From Clavibacter tessellarius (lineage in GTDB: Bacteria > Actinomycetota > Actinomycetes > Actinomycetales > Microbacteriaceae), in the NCBI RefSeq assembly GCF_001618005.1, contig NZ_LQXA01000039.1, positions 1 through 64,000 on the forward strand: a stretch of 64,000 bases of DNA, in the 5' to 3' direction. The position numbers and the translations under genes are program-made. Every line of letters begins with the position of its first letter. Within the stretch, counting starts at the first letter, position 1. The notes under the pieces are model-generated. The model was not told where the DNA came from. It worked only from the letters and a program-made list of their open reading frames with translations, and searched no databases. Below are positions 1-10,533 of the stretch, one piece after another.

Positions 1-847
1 CGTCGACTCCGACGCCAACGACTCGGACGACTCGACGGACATCTCGTTCGACCTCGACGTGGCGGACGCGGACACCGCGGACGTCGCCGATGTGGTCGAC
101 GCTGACGGAACCGACGCGGTCGACGCAGCCGATGGTGACAACGACGCCGACAACGACGCTGACGGCGACAACGACGCTGACGGCGACAACGACGCCGACG
201 GTGACAACGACGCCGACAACGACGGCGGCAGCGATGTGGCCGACGCGGTCGACGCGACGGATGCTGCTGACGCGACGGATGCTGCTGACGCGACGGATGC
301 CGCTGACGCGACGGATGCCGCTGACGCCGCCGACGCCACGGACGCCACGGACGCCGCCGACGGCGGCCCCGACGGCAGCGAGCTCCGCACCCTCGCCTCG
401 GTCCGCTTCTTCGAGGTCATGCGCGGCATGGGCATCGACCAGGAGGTGACCGCCGTCGGGTTCATGCCCGGTGAGACGGTCTCCGCCACGGTCAACTCCA
501 CGCCCATGCCGCTGCCGGACCAGATCGCCCCCGCGAACGGGCAGGTGACCTTCACCTTCCCGATCCACGAGGACTTCGAGATCGGCCAGCACTCGGTCAC
601 CATCTCGGGCAGCGTGACCGGCCCGGTGGACGTGCCGAACACGCGGTTCTCGGTCATCGGCCAGACGGTCCCGGCCGGTCTGCCGAGCACCCCGATCCGC
701 GGAGGGACCGGCGGCTACGGCGGCGGGATCCTCCCGGTCACGGGCGGCGACGCCGACGGGATGCTCTTCCTCGGCGGCATCGCGCTCCTGATGATGCTGA
801 CGGGCGCCGGTGCCCTGCACCGCGGCCGTCGCAGCCGCCAGGTGTGA
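1..847 (+). CDS. Acidic repeat-rich LPxTG-like surface protein, 5' end outside window
   Basis: The frame is open from base 2, so the true start lies upstream; 281 residues are visible. The first ~120 residues are almost entirely Asp, Ala, Asn, Gly and Thr in short repeats (a GDNDAD type, then an ADATDA type encoded by 18-bp repeats). A ~95-residue globular, probably Ig-like beta domain follows. The C-terminus has an LPVTGG motif, a ~20-residue hydrophobic segment and an Arg-rich tail ending RGRRSRQV, a typical sortase sorting signal. It is inferred to be anchored to the cell wall, with the acidic repeats as a stalk or metal-binding region. No sortase gene is in the window. The same sorting layout recurs in the genes at 18191 and 19066. 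It lies 186 bp before the DUF5819/HTTM pair on the same strand. Function unknown. Confidence 0.85.
   Translation, partial: VDSDANDSDDSTDISFDLDVADADTADVADVVDADGTDAVDAADGDNDADNDADGDNDADGDNDADGDNDADNDGGSDVADAVDATDAADATDAADATDAADATDAADAADATDATDAADGGPDGSELRTLASVRFFEVMRGMGIDQEVTAVGFMPGETVSATVNSTPMPLPDQIAPANGQVTFTFPIHEDFEIGQHSVTISGSVTGPVDVPNTRFSVIGQTVPAGLPSTPIRGGTGGYGGGILPVTGGDADGMLFLGGIALLMMLTGAGALHRGRRSRQV
134..322 (+). repeat. Tandem 18-bp repeats encoding Asp/Ala-rich stalk
   Basis: Two adjacent repeat blocks lie inside the surface-protein gene. Positions 134-230 carry degenerate GACAACGACGC-type units encoding GDNDAD. Positions 251-322 carry four near-perfect 18-bp units (GACGCGACGGATGCTGCT with a T/C change at one site). 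Unit length is a multiple of three, so copy-number change would lengthen or shorten the stalk without a frameshift. Confidence 0.85.
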
Positions 848-862
848 CGCACCGCTGACGCA

Positions 863-902
863 GGCGGGCGGGTGATCCGGCACGACAGCCGGGTCGCCCG
901 CC
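863..902 (+). terminator. Possible terminator hairpin after the surface protein
   Basis: GGCGGGCG at 863-870 pairs with CGCCCGCC at 895-902. The 24-nt interior can fold further because it contains CCGG twice. There is no U-tract, which is common in high-GC actinobacteria. It lies 16 bp past the stop codon. Confidence 0.4.
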
Positions 903-1033
903 CTCCCGCTCCCGCCGTCCGCCCCGCGGAGAGACCGGCGCAGCACGAACCGCAGGACCAGCACGACGGCTCGGCAGGATCCACCCGCTCCCGCCGCCGA
1001 CAGGACCCACCCGACGCACGAGGGGGACGGCGC

Positions 1034-1930
1034 ATGACCGACACGACCCACCACCACGACACCGGCACCGACGACGCCCGGGACGCGGACGGCCTCGAGG
1101 CCGACGCCGAGGCCGACCCCGCCACCGACGCGACCGCGTCGCCGCCGGCCGCGGACCCACCCGGAGCGCACGCCCGGGACCGCCGGCCGCTGACCCGCGG
1201 CGCCCGCATCGGCACCGCGATCGCCGCGCTCGTCGTCGCCGTCTACGTGGCGACCACGATCCTCATGGTCGTCCCGCAGACCTCCACGACCCGCGCGCTC
1301 ACCGCCCCGGCCCGCCCCTACTTCGGCCAGCAGTGGAACGTGTTCGCCCCCTCCATCCAGAAGACGAACCGCTACCTCCAGATGCAGGCGCAGTGGCGCG
1401 ACGGCTCGGGCGCGCTGGTGAAGAGCGAGTGGGTGGACATCACGGACGCCGAGTACGAGTCGGGCGACGGGCACGTCCAGGCGTCGCGCGCCAACAAGCA
1501 GAGCGCGAACCTCCTCAAGACCTACAGCGCCCGCTACCTCGCCCTCAGCGAGGAGCAGCGGGCCGTCGCGCGGGACACCTTCATCCGGCGCACCGACGAC
1601 GGCTTCGCGGCCAAGACGCCGACCTCGCTCGTCCAGCAGCTCACGGGCCTCACCGAGGGCACGAGCGGTCGCGTCGTCTCGTTCCTCCGCTACGACTACG
1701 TGATGAAGGAGTTCGCGACCTACTGGGGGACGGCCTACTTCGGCCGCGACGTGGAGCGCGTCCGCTGGCGCATCGTCACGACGCGCCCCAACGACTTCGA
1801 GCACCGGCTCGACCAGGAGCGCCAGTTCGCGCCCTCGGTCCGCACCTTCGGATGGCGCCACGTCGACGACGTCATCGACCCCCGGGCGCTCGGCGCCTAC
1901 CAGGCAGTGGTGGAGAGGTACGCACGATGA
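1034..1930 (+). CDS. DUF5819 family membrane-anchored protein (SdpA-like position)
   Basis: 298 residues. The ATG at 1034 is preceded by AGGGGGACGG; an in-frame start further upstream has no ribosome site. Residues 1-55 are polar, acidic and rich in Asp and Ala. One transmembrane helix spans about 58-80, followed by an extracytoplasmic domain of ~215 residues opening with YFGQQWNVFAP (96-106), the W-x-x-FAP signature I associate with DUF5819. The stop overlaps the next ATG (ATGA), so the HTTM gene is probably translationally coupled. The pairing of a one-helix protein with an extracellular domain and an HTTM protein matches the layout of Bacillus SdpA/SdpB, which mature the SDP toxin. That parallel is inference; homology to SdpA itself is not shown. 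Confidence 0.85.
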   Translation: MTDTTHHHDTGTDDARDADGLEADAEADPATDATASPPAADPPGAHARDRRPLTRGARIGTAIAALVVAVYVATTILMVVPQTSTTRALTAPARPYFGQQWNVFAPSIQKTNRYLQMQAQWRDGSGALVKSEWVDITDAEYESGDGHVQASRANKQSANLLKTYSARYLALSEEQRAVARDTFIRRTDDGFAAKTPTSLVQQLTGLTEGTSGRVVSFLRYDYVMKEFATYWGTAYFGRDVERVRWRIVTTRPNDFEHRLDQERQFAPSVRTFGWRHVDDVIDPRALGAYQAVVERYAR

Positions 1931-3129
1931 GCACCCGCACGGACGACACCCGTCCCGCCGACCGTCCCGTCCCCGCGGCCCCTCGCACCGGCCCGCGCGC
2001 CCAGGCGGCCGCTCGGTTCCGCCAGGTGATGCAGGACCGCGAGCTGCTGCGCGCGCTCCGCGACCCGCGCGGCTGGCCCCGCGGCGTCGCCATGTGGATG
2101 ACCGAGCGGGAGCACGCGACGTACAGCTTCGCCGCGCTCCGCATCACGCTCGGCTCCGTGATCCTGCTGGTGCTCGTCACCTGCTTCGCCGACCGGCACT
2201 ACCTCTGGGGCGTCGGATCCCGGTTCATCGACCCCGAGGCGAGCCGCCGCGGGTGGCCCCCGTTCTTCGAGGGCATCTTCTCCAAGACCGACGCGACGCT
2301 GTTCGACCTCGCCTACCTCGCCCTGGCGGCGCTCGCGGTGCTGTTCACCCTCGGCTGGCGTTCGCGGATCGTGACGCCGTTCCTCCTGCTGCTGTGGATC
2401 AGCCTCTCCACCAACAGCACGCTGCTCAGCAACGGCGGCGACACCGTGCTGCGGCTCACGCTGTTCTTCGCCCTCTTCGCCGACCTGTCGCGGCACTTCT
2501 CGCTCGACGCCCTGCGCCGCCGCCGCGAGGCCGAGCCGGGCGCCCGGCGCCCGTCGTCCGCCGTGGTCGCGACGCGTCGCCTCGTGGCGCGGATCCCGCG
2601 GCTCGTGCCGGTGCTCCTGCACAACACCGCGCTGGTGCTGTCGGCGTACCAGATCATGCTCATCTACGTGAACTCCGCGTTCCTCAAGCTGCAGGGGGAG
2701 GAGTGGCGGGACGGCTCGGCCACCTACTACTCGCTCGTCATCGACGGGTACCGTCCGTGGCCGTGGATCAACGACCTCCTCGTGCAGTCGAGCATCGGCA
2801 TCGCGCTGGCGAGCCTCGCCGCGGTGGCGTTCCAGGGCCTGTTCCCGCTGCTGATCCTCTGGCGGCCGACGCGCATCGTGGCGCTCGTGGTCATCACGGG
2901 CATGCACGTGATGATCGGCGTGCTGCTCGGCCTGTGGCCGTTCTCCCTCGCGATGATCGCGCTCGACTTCCTCTTCGTGCGCGACGCGACCTGGCGGGAG
3001 GGGTTCGCGCTCCTCGGGCGCTGGCGGTCGCGGACGCCCCGGCGGATGCGCGAGCGCGGGGGCGTGCACGGGCGCCGCGCCTCCGCTCCCTCCCCAGCCG
3101 CGTCCGTCGAGGCCCCGGCCGAGGCCTGA
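1927..3129 (+). CDS. HTTM domain membrane protein (SdpB / gamma-carboxylase-like)
   Basis: 400 residues; the ATG at 1927 overlaps the previous stop. A ~60-residue cytoplasmic N-terminus rich in Pro and Arg precedes several hydrophobic helices (roughly 70-85, 120-145, 150-165, 180-195, 235-255, 295-335). The pattern and phrases such as LRITLGSVIL, NGGDTVLRLTLFFALFADLSRHFSLDA and NSAFLKLQGEEWRDGSATYYSL are typical of the HTTM family (horizontally transferred transmembrane domain), which includes vitamin K-dependent gamma-carboxylase relatives and SdpB. It forms a two-gene unit with the DUF5819 gene. A role in processing or protecting against a secreted peptide or surface protein is plausible but unproven. 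The 46-bp gap after it holds the dnaX promoter. Confidence 0.85.
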   Translation: MSTRTDDTRPADRPVPAAPRTGPRAQAAARFRQVMQDRELLRALRDPRGWPRGVAMWMTEREHATYSFAALRITLGSVILLVLVTCFADRHYLWGVGSRFIDPEASRRGWPPFFEGIFSKTDATLFDLAYLALAALAVLFTLGWRSRIVTPFLLLLWISLSTNSTLLSNGGDTVLRLTLFFALFADLSRHFSLDALRRRREAEPGARRPSSAVVATRRLVARIPRLVPVLLHNTALVLSAYQIMLIYVNSAFLKLQGEEWRDGSATYYSLVIDGYRPWPWINDLLVQSSIGIALASLAAVAFQGLFPLLILWRPTRIVALVVITGMHVMIGVLLGLWPFSLAMIALDFLFVRDATWREGFALLGRWRSRTPRRMRERGGVHGRRASAPSPAASVEAPAEA

Positions 3130-3162
3130 CCGGCGGGCGGCGGGACGGTCGGGGGTGCCCGG

Positions 3163-3168
3163 TATCCT
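3163..3168 (+). promoter_or_regulatory. -10 hexamer for leaderless dnaX mRNA
   Basis: TATCCT ends 7 nt before the dnaX GTG at 3176. No Shine-Dalgarno sequence precedes that GTG, so transcription probably starts at or next to the start codon. Confidence 0.6.
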
Positions 3169-3175
3169 CGGGACC

Positions 3176-5791
3176 GTGGTCACCGCCCTGTATCGCCGTT
3201 ACCGGCCAGAGAACTTCGTCGAGCTCATCGGCCAGACGCAGGTGACGGATCCGCTGCGCACGGCCCTCCGCACCAACCGCGTCAACCACGCGTACCTGTT
3301 CAGCGGGCCGCGCGGCTGCGGCAAGACCACGTCGGCCCGCATCCTGGCGCGCTGCCTCAACTGCGCCGAGGGGCCCACCGACACCCCGTGCGGCGTCTGC
3401 CCGAGCTGCGTCGAGCTCAGCCGCGACGGCAGCGGTTCGCTCGACGTGGTCGAGATCGACGCCGCGAGCCACAACGGCGTCGACGACGCACGCGACATCC
3501 GCGAGCGCGCGGTCTTCGCGCCGGCGCGCGACCGCTACAAGATCTTCATCCTCGACGAGGCGCACATGGTCACGCCGCAGGGCTTCAACGCGCTGCTGAA
3601 GATCGTGGAGGAGCCGCCGGAGCACGTGAAGTTCATCTTCGCCACCACGGAGCCCGACAAGGTCATCGGCACCATCCGCTCCCGCACGCACCACTACCCG
3701 TTCCGGCTCGTGCCGCCCGCGCAGATGCTCGACTACGTGGAGCACCTGTCCCGCGAGGAGAGCGTGCAGGTGGCGCCCGGCGTGCTGCCGCTCGTCGTCC
3801 GCGCCGGCGGGGGATCGGTGCGCGACACCCTGTCCCTGCTCGACCAGCTCATCGCGGGGTCGGAGGACGAGAGCGTCGAGTACGAGCGCGCCGTCGCGCT
3901 CCTCGGCTACACGCACGCGGCCCTGCTCGACGAGGTCATCGACGCGGTCGCCCGGCACGACGCGGCCGGCGCCTTCGCGGGAGTCGACCGGGTCATCCAG
4001 ACCGGGCAGGATCCGCGCCGCTTCGTCGAGGACCTCCTCGAGCGCCTGCGCGACCTCATCATCGTGGGCGCCACGTCCGTCGAGGGCGCGGCCGCGGTGC
4101 TCCGCGGCACCCCGGAGGACGAGCTCGAGCGCATGCGCGCCCAGGCCGTCGCGTTCGGCGCCGTCGAGCTGTCGCGCGCCGCGGACGTGGTCAACGCCGC
4201 CCTCACCGAGATGACGGGCGCCACCTCGCCGCGCCTGCACCTCGAGCTGCTGGTCGCGCGCGTGCTCGTCCCCGCCAGCGACGACACGCACCGCGGCGCC
4301 CTGGCCCGCGTCGAGCGCCTCGAGCGCCGGGTGGGCGTCGCGGACTCGGGGGCGGATCCGGCTCCGGCCGCTGCCGCTGCCGCTGCCGCTGCCGCTGCCG
4401 CTGCCGCTGCCGCTGCGCCCGCACGCGCTGTCGCCTCCGCTCCCGCTGCCGCTCCAGTGCCAGCTCCGGCTCCGGCGCACTCGGCGGATCCCGTGCCGGC
4501 GGTCGACACCGCCCCGGCGCAGCCCGTCACGTCCGCGGACGAGGCGTCCGCGGCCGAGGCGCCCGCGGACGAGGCGCCCGCGACCCCGCAGGTCCGGGAG
4601 ACCACCGAGGCCGTCGCCGCGCCGGCCGCCTCCACGCCGCCGGCATCTTCTTCCGCGACGCCCGCGACCACGCCGCCGGCATCCGCTCCCGCGACGCCCG
4701 CGCCCGTCGGCCCCATCACGTTCGAGCAGCTCCGCGACGCGTGGCCGTCGGTCGTCGAGGCGGTGGAGAAGGCGAAGCGCAGCGCGTGGCTCGTCGCCGT
4801 CACGGCCACGCCCCGTGCCCTGGCGGGCGACGTGCTCACCCTGTCCTTCGTCAGCGCCAACGACGCCGAGCGCTTCAAGGAGCGCGGCGTCCCGGGGCAG
4901 GGCGTCAGCGACATCCTCCGCACCGCCATCCTCGAGGTGCTCGGCCTCCGCGTGAAGTTCATCGCCCGCGTCGAGCCCCACGGCGGCACCCCGGCACCGT
5001 CCGGCACCCCGGCGCCGACCGGCACCCCGGCGCCGACGGGTGGGGCCGCCGGGCCCACGGCACCGACCCCGGCACCCGCGCCGGCAGCCGGTCCCCGGTC
5101 CGCGGCGGCCGCATCCGCACCGTCCGCGCGCGACGGCGAGGCCACCCCCGCGGCGAGGTCGACGCCGCCGGCAGCCGCCAACGCCCCTCGCGCCAAGACG
5201 TCGCCTCCCGCGAAGACCACGCCGGCCGGCGGCGGATGGGCCACCGTCGCCATCCCCACGTCCGACCCCGGCGCGAGCGATCCCGCTCACGACCGGCGTG
5301 CCCCCGCGGCGCGTCCGGAGCGCCCCGTGCCGCCCGTGCCGTCCACGCCGCCGTCGGCACCCGCCGCCGCGACCCCCGCGCCCCCCTCCCCGGCCGCCGC
5401 GACCACGACCGGTCCTGTTCGTCGCGGATCCGCGGTCGTCCCGGACGCGCACGTGCCCGACTTCGAGGAGCCGGAGCCGGACGAGTTCGGCCCCGCGGAG
5501 CCCGGCTGGGCCACCGGCGACGGCTCGCCCGACTCGGCCCCGCCGGTGTCGCGCCCGGCCCCGGCGGTCGCCGCGCCGTCGGCGCCCGCGCAGACGCGAG
5601 CGCCGTCCGCATCGACGACGGCGCCGGACGCGAGGGAGTCCACCGGTCCCGCATCCGCCCCCGCCGCGAAGACCGCCCCGCAGCGCTACGGCGAGTCCGT
5701 CGTCCGCGAGATCCTCCAGGCGAGCTTCATCGAGGAGAAGCCCGTCGAGCGCAAGGCCCGCCCCACCATCCGCCCCACAGGTCAGGACTAG
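3176..5791 (+). CDS. dnaX: DNA polymerase III subunit gamma/tau
   Basis: 871 residues. The start GTG gives MVTALYRRYRPENF, the conserved N-terminus, whereas an upstream GTG (3155) would add MPGILGT of no known role. The protein is the clamp-loader ATPase subunit of the replisome. Walker A is GPRGCGKT at 44-51; zinc-type Cys are at 63, 72, 75 and 78; the Walker B-like ILDEAHM is near 121-127; the GTIRSRTHHYPF arginine-finger region follows. After ~370 residues comes a long Ala/Pro-rich linker with a polyalanine run, a short conserved domain (about 510-600, PITFEQLRDAWPSVVEAVEKAKR) and a second low-complexity tail. It is longer than many DnaX proteins because of these linkers. I found no A-AAA-AAG slippery site, so a separate gamma form is not predicted. 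recR follows after 6 bp. Confidence 0.97.
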   Translation: MVTALYRRYRPENFVELIGQTQVTDPLRTALRTNRVNHAYLFSGPRGCGKTTSARILARCLNCAEGPTDTPCGVCPSCVELSRDGSGSLDVVEIDAASHNGVDDARDIRERAVFAPARDRYKIFILDEAHMVTPQGFNALLKIVEEPPEHVKFIFATTEPDKVIGTIRSRTHHYPFRLVPPAQMLDYVEHLSREESVQVAPGVLPLVVRAGGGSVRDTLSLLDQLIAGSEDESVEYERAVALLGYTHAALLDEVIDAVARHDAAGAFAGVDRVIQTGQDPRRFVEDLLERLRDLIIVGATSVEGAAAVLRGTPEDELERMRAQAVAFGAVELSRAADVVNAALTEMTGATSPRLHLELLVARVLVPASDDTHRGALARVERLERRVGVADSGADPAPAAAAAAAAAAAAAAAAAPARAVASAPAAAPVPAPAPAHSADPVPAVDTAPAQPVTSADEASAAEAPADEAPATPQVRETTEAVAAPAASTPPASSSATPATTPPASAPATPAPVGPITFEQLRDAWPSVVEAVEKAKRSAWLVAVTATPRALAGDVLTLSFVSANDAERFKERGVPGQGVSDILRTAILEVLGLRVKFIARVEPHGGTPAPSGTPAPTGTPAPTGGAAGPTAPTPAPAPAAGPRSAAAASAPSARDGEATPAARSTPPAAANAPRAKTSPPAKTTPAGGGWATVAIPTSDPGASDPAHDRRAPAARPERPVPPVPSTPPSAPAAATPAPPSPAAATTTGPVRRGSAVVPDAHVPDFEEPEPDEFGPAEPGWATGDGSPDSAPPVSRPAPAVAAPSAPAQTRAPSASTTAPDARESTGPASAPAAKTAPQRYGESVVREILQASFIEEKPVERKARPTIRPTGQD
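4367..4414 (+). repeat. GCCGCT hexamer microsatellite in dnaX
   Basis: Eight exact tandem copies of GCCGCT encode a run of Ala in the tau linker. Copy-number change keeps frame and alters linker length only. Confidence 0.9.
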
Positions 5792-5797
5792 CGCCGC

Positions 5798-6397
5798 ATG
5801 TACGAGGGAATCGTCCAGGAGCTGATCGACGAGCTCGGCCGCCTGCCGGGCATCGGCCCGAAGTCCGCCCAGCGCATCGCGTTCCACATCCTCCAGACGG
5901 AGACGTTCGACGTGTCGCGCCTGGCCGAGGTGCTCACGGTGGTCCGCGACAAGGTGCGCTTCTGCGCCATCTGCGGCAACGTCAGCGAGGAGGAGACGTG
6001 CGGCATCTGCCGCGACCCCCGCCGCAGCCCCGCCACCATCTGCGTCGTGGAGGAGGCCAAGGACGTGGTCGCCATCGAGCGCACGCGCGAGTTCCGCGGG
6101 CTCTACCATGTCCTCGGCGGGGCCATCAGCCCCATCGACGGCATCGGACCGGACGACCTCCGCATCCGCCAGCTCATGCAGCGCCTCGCCGACGCCACCG
6201 TCACCGAGGTCATCATCGCCACCGACCCGAACCTGGAGGGCGAGGCGACCGCCACCTACCTCTCGCGGCTGCTCTCCACCTTCGACATCCGCGTCACCCG
6301 CCTCGCCTCCGGCCTCCCTGTCGGCGGCGACCTCGAGTACGCCGACGAGGTCACCCTCGGCCGTGCCTTCGAGGGCCGGCGCCTCGTGGGGGAGTGA
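5798..6397 (+). CDS. recR: Recombination mediator protein RecR
   Basis: 199 residues, the usual RecR length. RecR acts with RecF and RecO to load RecA at single-strand gaps. A helix-hairpin-helix ([18 protein letters not shown], about 15-32) is followed by a four-Cys zinc finger (C56, C59, C68, C71) and a Toprim domain starting [14 protein letters not shown]. The C-terminal Walker-like region has [20 protein letters not shown]. It starts 6 bp after the dnaX stop, so the two are co-transcribed. The small gene ybaB/ebfC, which often sits between dnaX and recR in other bacteria, is absent. Confidence 0.97.
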   Translation: MYEGIVQELIDELGRLPGIGPKSAQRIAFHILQTETFDVSRLAEVLTVVRDKVRFCAICGNVSEEETCGICRDPRRSPATICVVEEAKDVVAIERTREFRGLYHVLGGAISPIDGIGPDDLRIRQLMQRLADATVTEVIIATDPNLEGEATATYLSRLLSTFDIRVTRLASGLPVGGDLEYADEVTLGRAFEGRRLVGE

Positions 6398-6443
6398 CCC
6401 GGCGCCCCTGCGTCATGCGGCGGATCCGCCGATGCCGCCCCCA

Positions 6444-6449
6444 TATGAT
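6444..6449 (+). promoter_or_regulatory. -10 hexamer of the ask-asd operon
   Basis: TATGAT, 45 bp before the aspartokinase GTG, gives a leader of about 40 nt containing the ribosome site CCAGGAG. A GGCGGATCCGCC palindrome lies just upstream (6419-6430). No attenuator or riboswitch structure is evident. Confidence 0.5.
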
Positions 6450-6494
6450 CGTGATCCGGGCCGCCCGCGCCCACCCGAGCCCCAGGAGTCGCCC

Positions 6495-8886
<2,392 letters not shown>

Positions 8887-8930
8887 TCCCTCCCCAGCCG
8901 CGCTCGTGAGGGTCGCCGTACCACTCCCCG

Positions 8931-8948
8931 GGGCCCCCGAGGGGGCCC
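8931..8948 (+). terminator. Short GC hairpin after asd
   Basis: GGGCCCC at 8931-8937 and GGGGCCC at 8942-8948 form a 7-bp stem with a CGAG tetraloop. It lies 45 bp after asd and just before the mqo promoter. No U-tract. Confidence 0.45.
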
Positions 8949-8961
8949 GAGAAGGCGGGCG

Positions 8962-8967
8962 TACACT
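8962..8967 (+). promoter_or_regulatory. -10 hexamer for leaderless mqo mRNA
   Basis: TACACT ends 6 nt before the mqo GTG; no ribosome site precedes the start. Confidence 0.6.
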
Positions 8968-8973
8968 GATCCG

Positions 8974-10452
8974 GTGAGCGATACAGCGGAACCGGTAGAC
9001 GTCGTCCTCGTCGGCGGGGGCATCATGAGCGCCACGCTCGGCACCCTCATCAAGCAGCTCGAACCGGACTGGACCATCCAGATCTTCGAGCGCCTCGGCG
9101 AGGTCGCCATGGAGTCCAGCAACCCGTGGAACAACGCGGGCACCGGCCACGCGGCGCTCTGCGAGCTGAACTACACGCCGGAGAAGGACGGGAAGATCGA
9201 GATCGGGGCGGCGACCCGCATCAACGAGCAGTTCCAGCTCTCCCGCCAGTTCTGGGCCCACCTCGTCACCGCGGGCGCCGTGCCGGAGCCCAAGGAGTTC
9301 ATCAACCCCACCCCGCACATGACCTTCGTGCGCGGCAAGGAGAACGCGGAGTACCTGCGCCGCCGCTTCGACGCCCTGCGCGCGCACCCCCTCTTCGAGG
9401 CCATGGAGTACACCGAGGACCCGGCCGTCATCCACTCCTGGGCCCCGCTCCTCGTGCTGCAGCGCGACAAGGACGAGGTCATCGCGGCCACGCGCTTCGA
9501 GGGCGGAACCGACGTCGACTTCGGCGCCCTCACGAACAAGCTCGTCGACTACCTCACCGAGCACGGCGCGGCCCTGCACCTCAACCACGAGGTCCGCAGC
9601 CTGTCGCAGGACCCGGACGGCAGCTGGCGCCTCCGCATCCGCAACGACGTCGGCCGGTCGACCGTGCAGGTGCACGCCAAGTTCGTCTTCATCGGCGCGG
9701 GCGGGGGAGCGCTGCCCCTCCTGCAGAAGTCGGGCATCCCCGAGATCAAGGGCTTCGGCGGCTTCCCCATCAGCGGCGAGTGGTACCGCACGGACGACCC
9801 GGAGATCGTCGCCAAGCACCGGGCCAAGGTCTACGGCAAGGCCGCCATCGGCTCCCCGCCCATGTCGGTCCCGCACCTCGACACGCGCGTCGTGGGAGGC
9901 GAGACCTCGCTCCTCTTCGGGCCCTACGCCGGCTTCAGCCCGCGCTTCCTCAAGAAGGGCTCGCTGCTCGACCTCTTCGCCTCCATCCGGCCGCACAACA
10001 TCATCCCGATGCTCGCCGTCGCTAAGGACAACCTGGGCCTCATCAAGTACCTCGTGAGCCAGCTCATCGCCTCGAAGGAGACGAAGTTCGACGCGCTCCG
10101 GGAGTTCATGCCCACGGCCGACCCGAAGGACTGGTACCAGGTCACGGCCGGCCAGCGCGTGCAGGTCATGAAGAAGGACGCGCAGAAGGGCGGCGTGCTC
10201 CAGTTCGGCACCGAGGTCGTGGCGGCGGCCGACGGCAGCATCGCGGGCCTCCTCGGCGCGTCGCCCGGCGCCTCCACGGCGGTCCCGATCATGCTCGACG
10301 TGCTGGAGCGCTGCTTCCCGGAGCGCATGGACGGGTGGCGCAAGCCGCTGAAGCGCATGATCCCGAACTACGGCACGCTCGTCGCGTCAGACCCGAAGAA
10401 GACGCCGAAGATCATCCAGGAGACCACCGAGGTCCTCGAGCTCCAGCACTGA
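8974..10452 (+). CDS. mqo: Malate:quinone oxidoreductase
   Basis: 492 residues, the normal Mqo length. It is a peripheral membrane FAD enzyme that oxidises malate to oxaloacetate and passes electrons to menaquinone. The N-terminal dinucleotide fold is [19 protein letters not shown] (8-26). Family signatures include [60 protein letters not shown] and a C-terminal GASPGASTA. The gene stands alone between its own promoter and a strong terminator. Confidence 0.97.
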   Translation: MSDTAEPVDVVLVGGGIMSATLGTLIKQLEPDWTIQIFERLGEVAMESSNPWNNAGTGHAALCELNYTPEKDGKIEIGAATRINEQFQLSRQFWAHLVTAGAVPEPKEFINPTPHMTFVRGKENAEYLRRRFDALRAHPLFEAMEYTEDPAVIHSWAPLLVLQRDKDEVIAATRFEGGTDVDFGALTNKLVDYLTEHGAALHLNHEVRSLSQDPDGSWRLRIRNDVGRSTVQVHAKFVFIGAGGGALPLLQKSGIPEIKGFGGFPISGEWYRTDDPEIVAKHRAKVYGKAAIGSPPMSVPHLDTRVVGGETSLLFGPYAGFSPRFLKKGSLLDLFASIRPHNIIPMLAVAKDNLGLIKYLVSQLIASKETKFDALREFMPTADPKDWYQVTAGQRVQVMKKDAQKGGVLQFGTEVVAAADGSIAGLLGASPGASTAVPIMLDVLERCFPERMDGWRKPLKRMIPNYGTLVASDPKKTPKIIQETTEVLELQH

Positions 10453-10454
10453 GC

Positions 10455-10487
10455 AGGGGGCGGTCGCGCCGCGTGCGGCCGCCCTCT
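10455..10487 (+). terminator. Terminator of mqo
   Basis: A 13-bp stem with two G-T wobbles: AGGGGGCGGTCGC at 10455-10467 pairs with GCGGCCGCCCTCT at 10475-10487 around a 7-nt loop, starting 2 bp after the mqo stop. Confidence 0.65.
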
Positions 10488-10508
10488 CCCGCCTCCGTCC
10501 GCATCGCG

Positions 10509-10526
10509 TTCGAAAGTGTGTTCGAA
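10509..10526 (+). promoter_or_regulatory. LexA-type SOS box in front of the radical-SAM gene
   Basis: The sequence TTCGAAAGTGTGTTCGAA matches the actinobacterial LexA operator TCGAAC-N4-GTTCGA at 11 of 12 fixed positions (one A for C). It sits 8 bp before the ATG at 10534 and overlaps the expected -10 region (TCGAAT at 10522-10527, 6 nt before the ATG), a position suited to repression. Confidence 0.7.
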
Positions 10527-10533
10527 TGGGCGC

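Noticed and set aside
4361-5650. Programmed frameshift in dnaX giving a separate gamma subunit
   Set aside because: No A-AAA-AAG type slippery sequence or downstream hairpin is seen in the linker.
2894-6109. Long minus-strand frame opposite dnaX and recR
   Set aside because: Low-complexity Gly/Arg/Ala translation, a mirror of the dnaX linker; no conserved motif.
6398-6494. Lysine riboswitch in front of aspartokinase
   Set aside because: The leader is about 40 nt, far too short for an L box, and its conserved stretches are absent.
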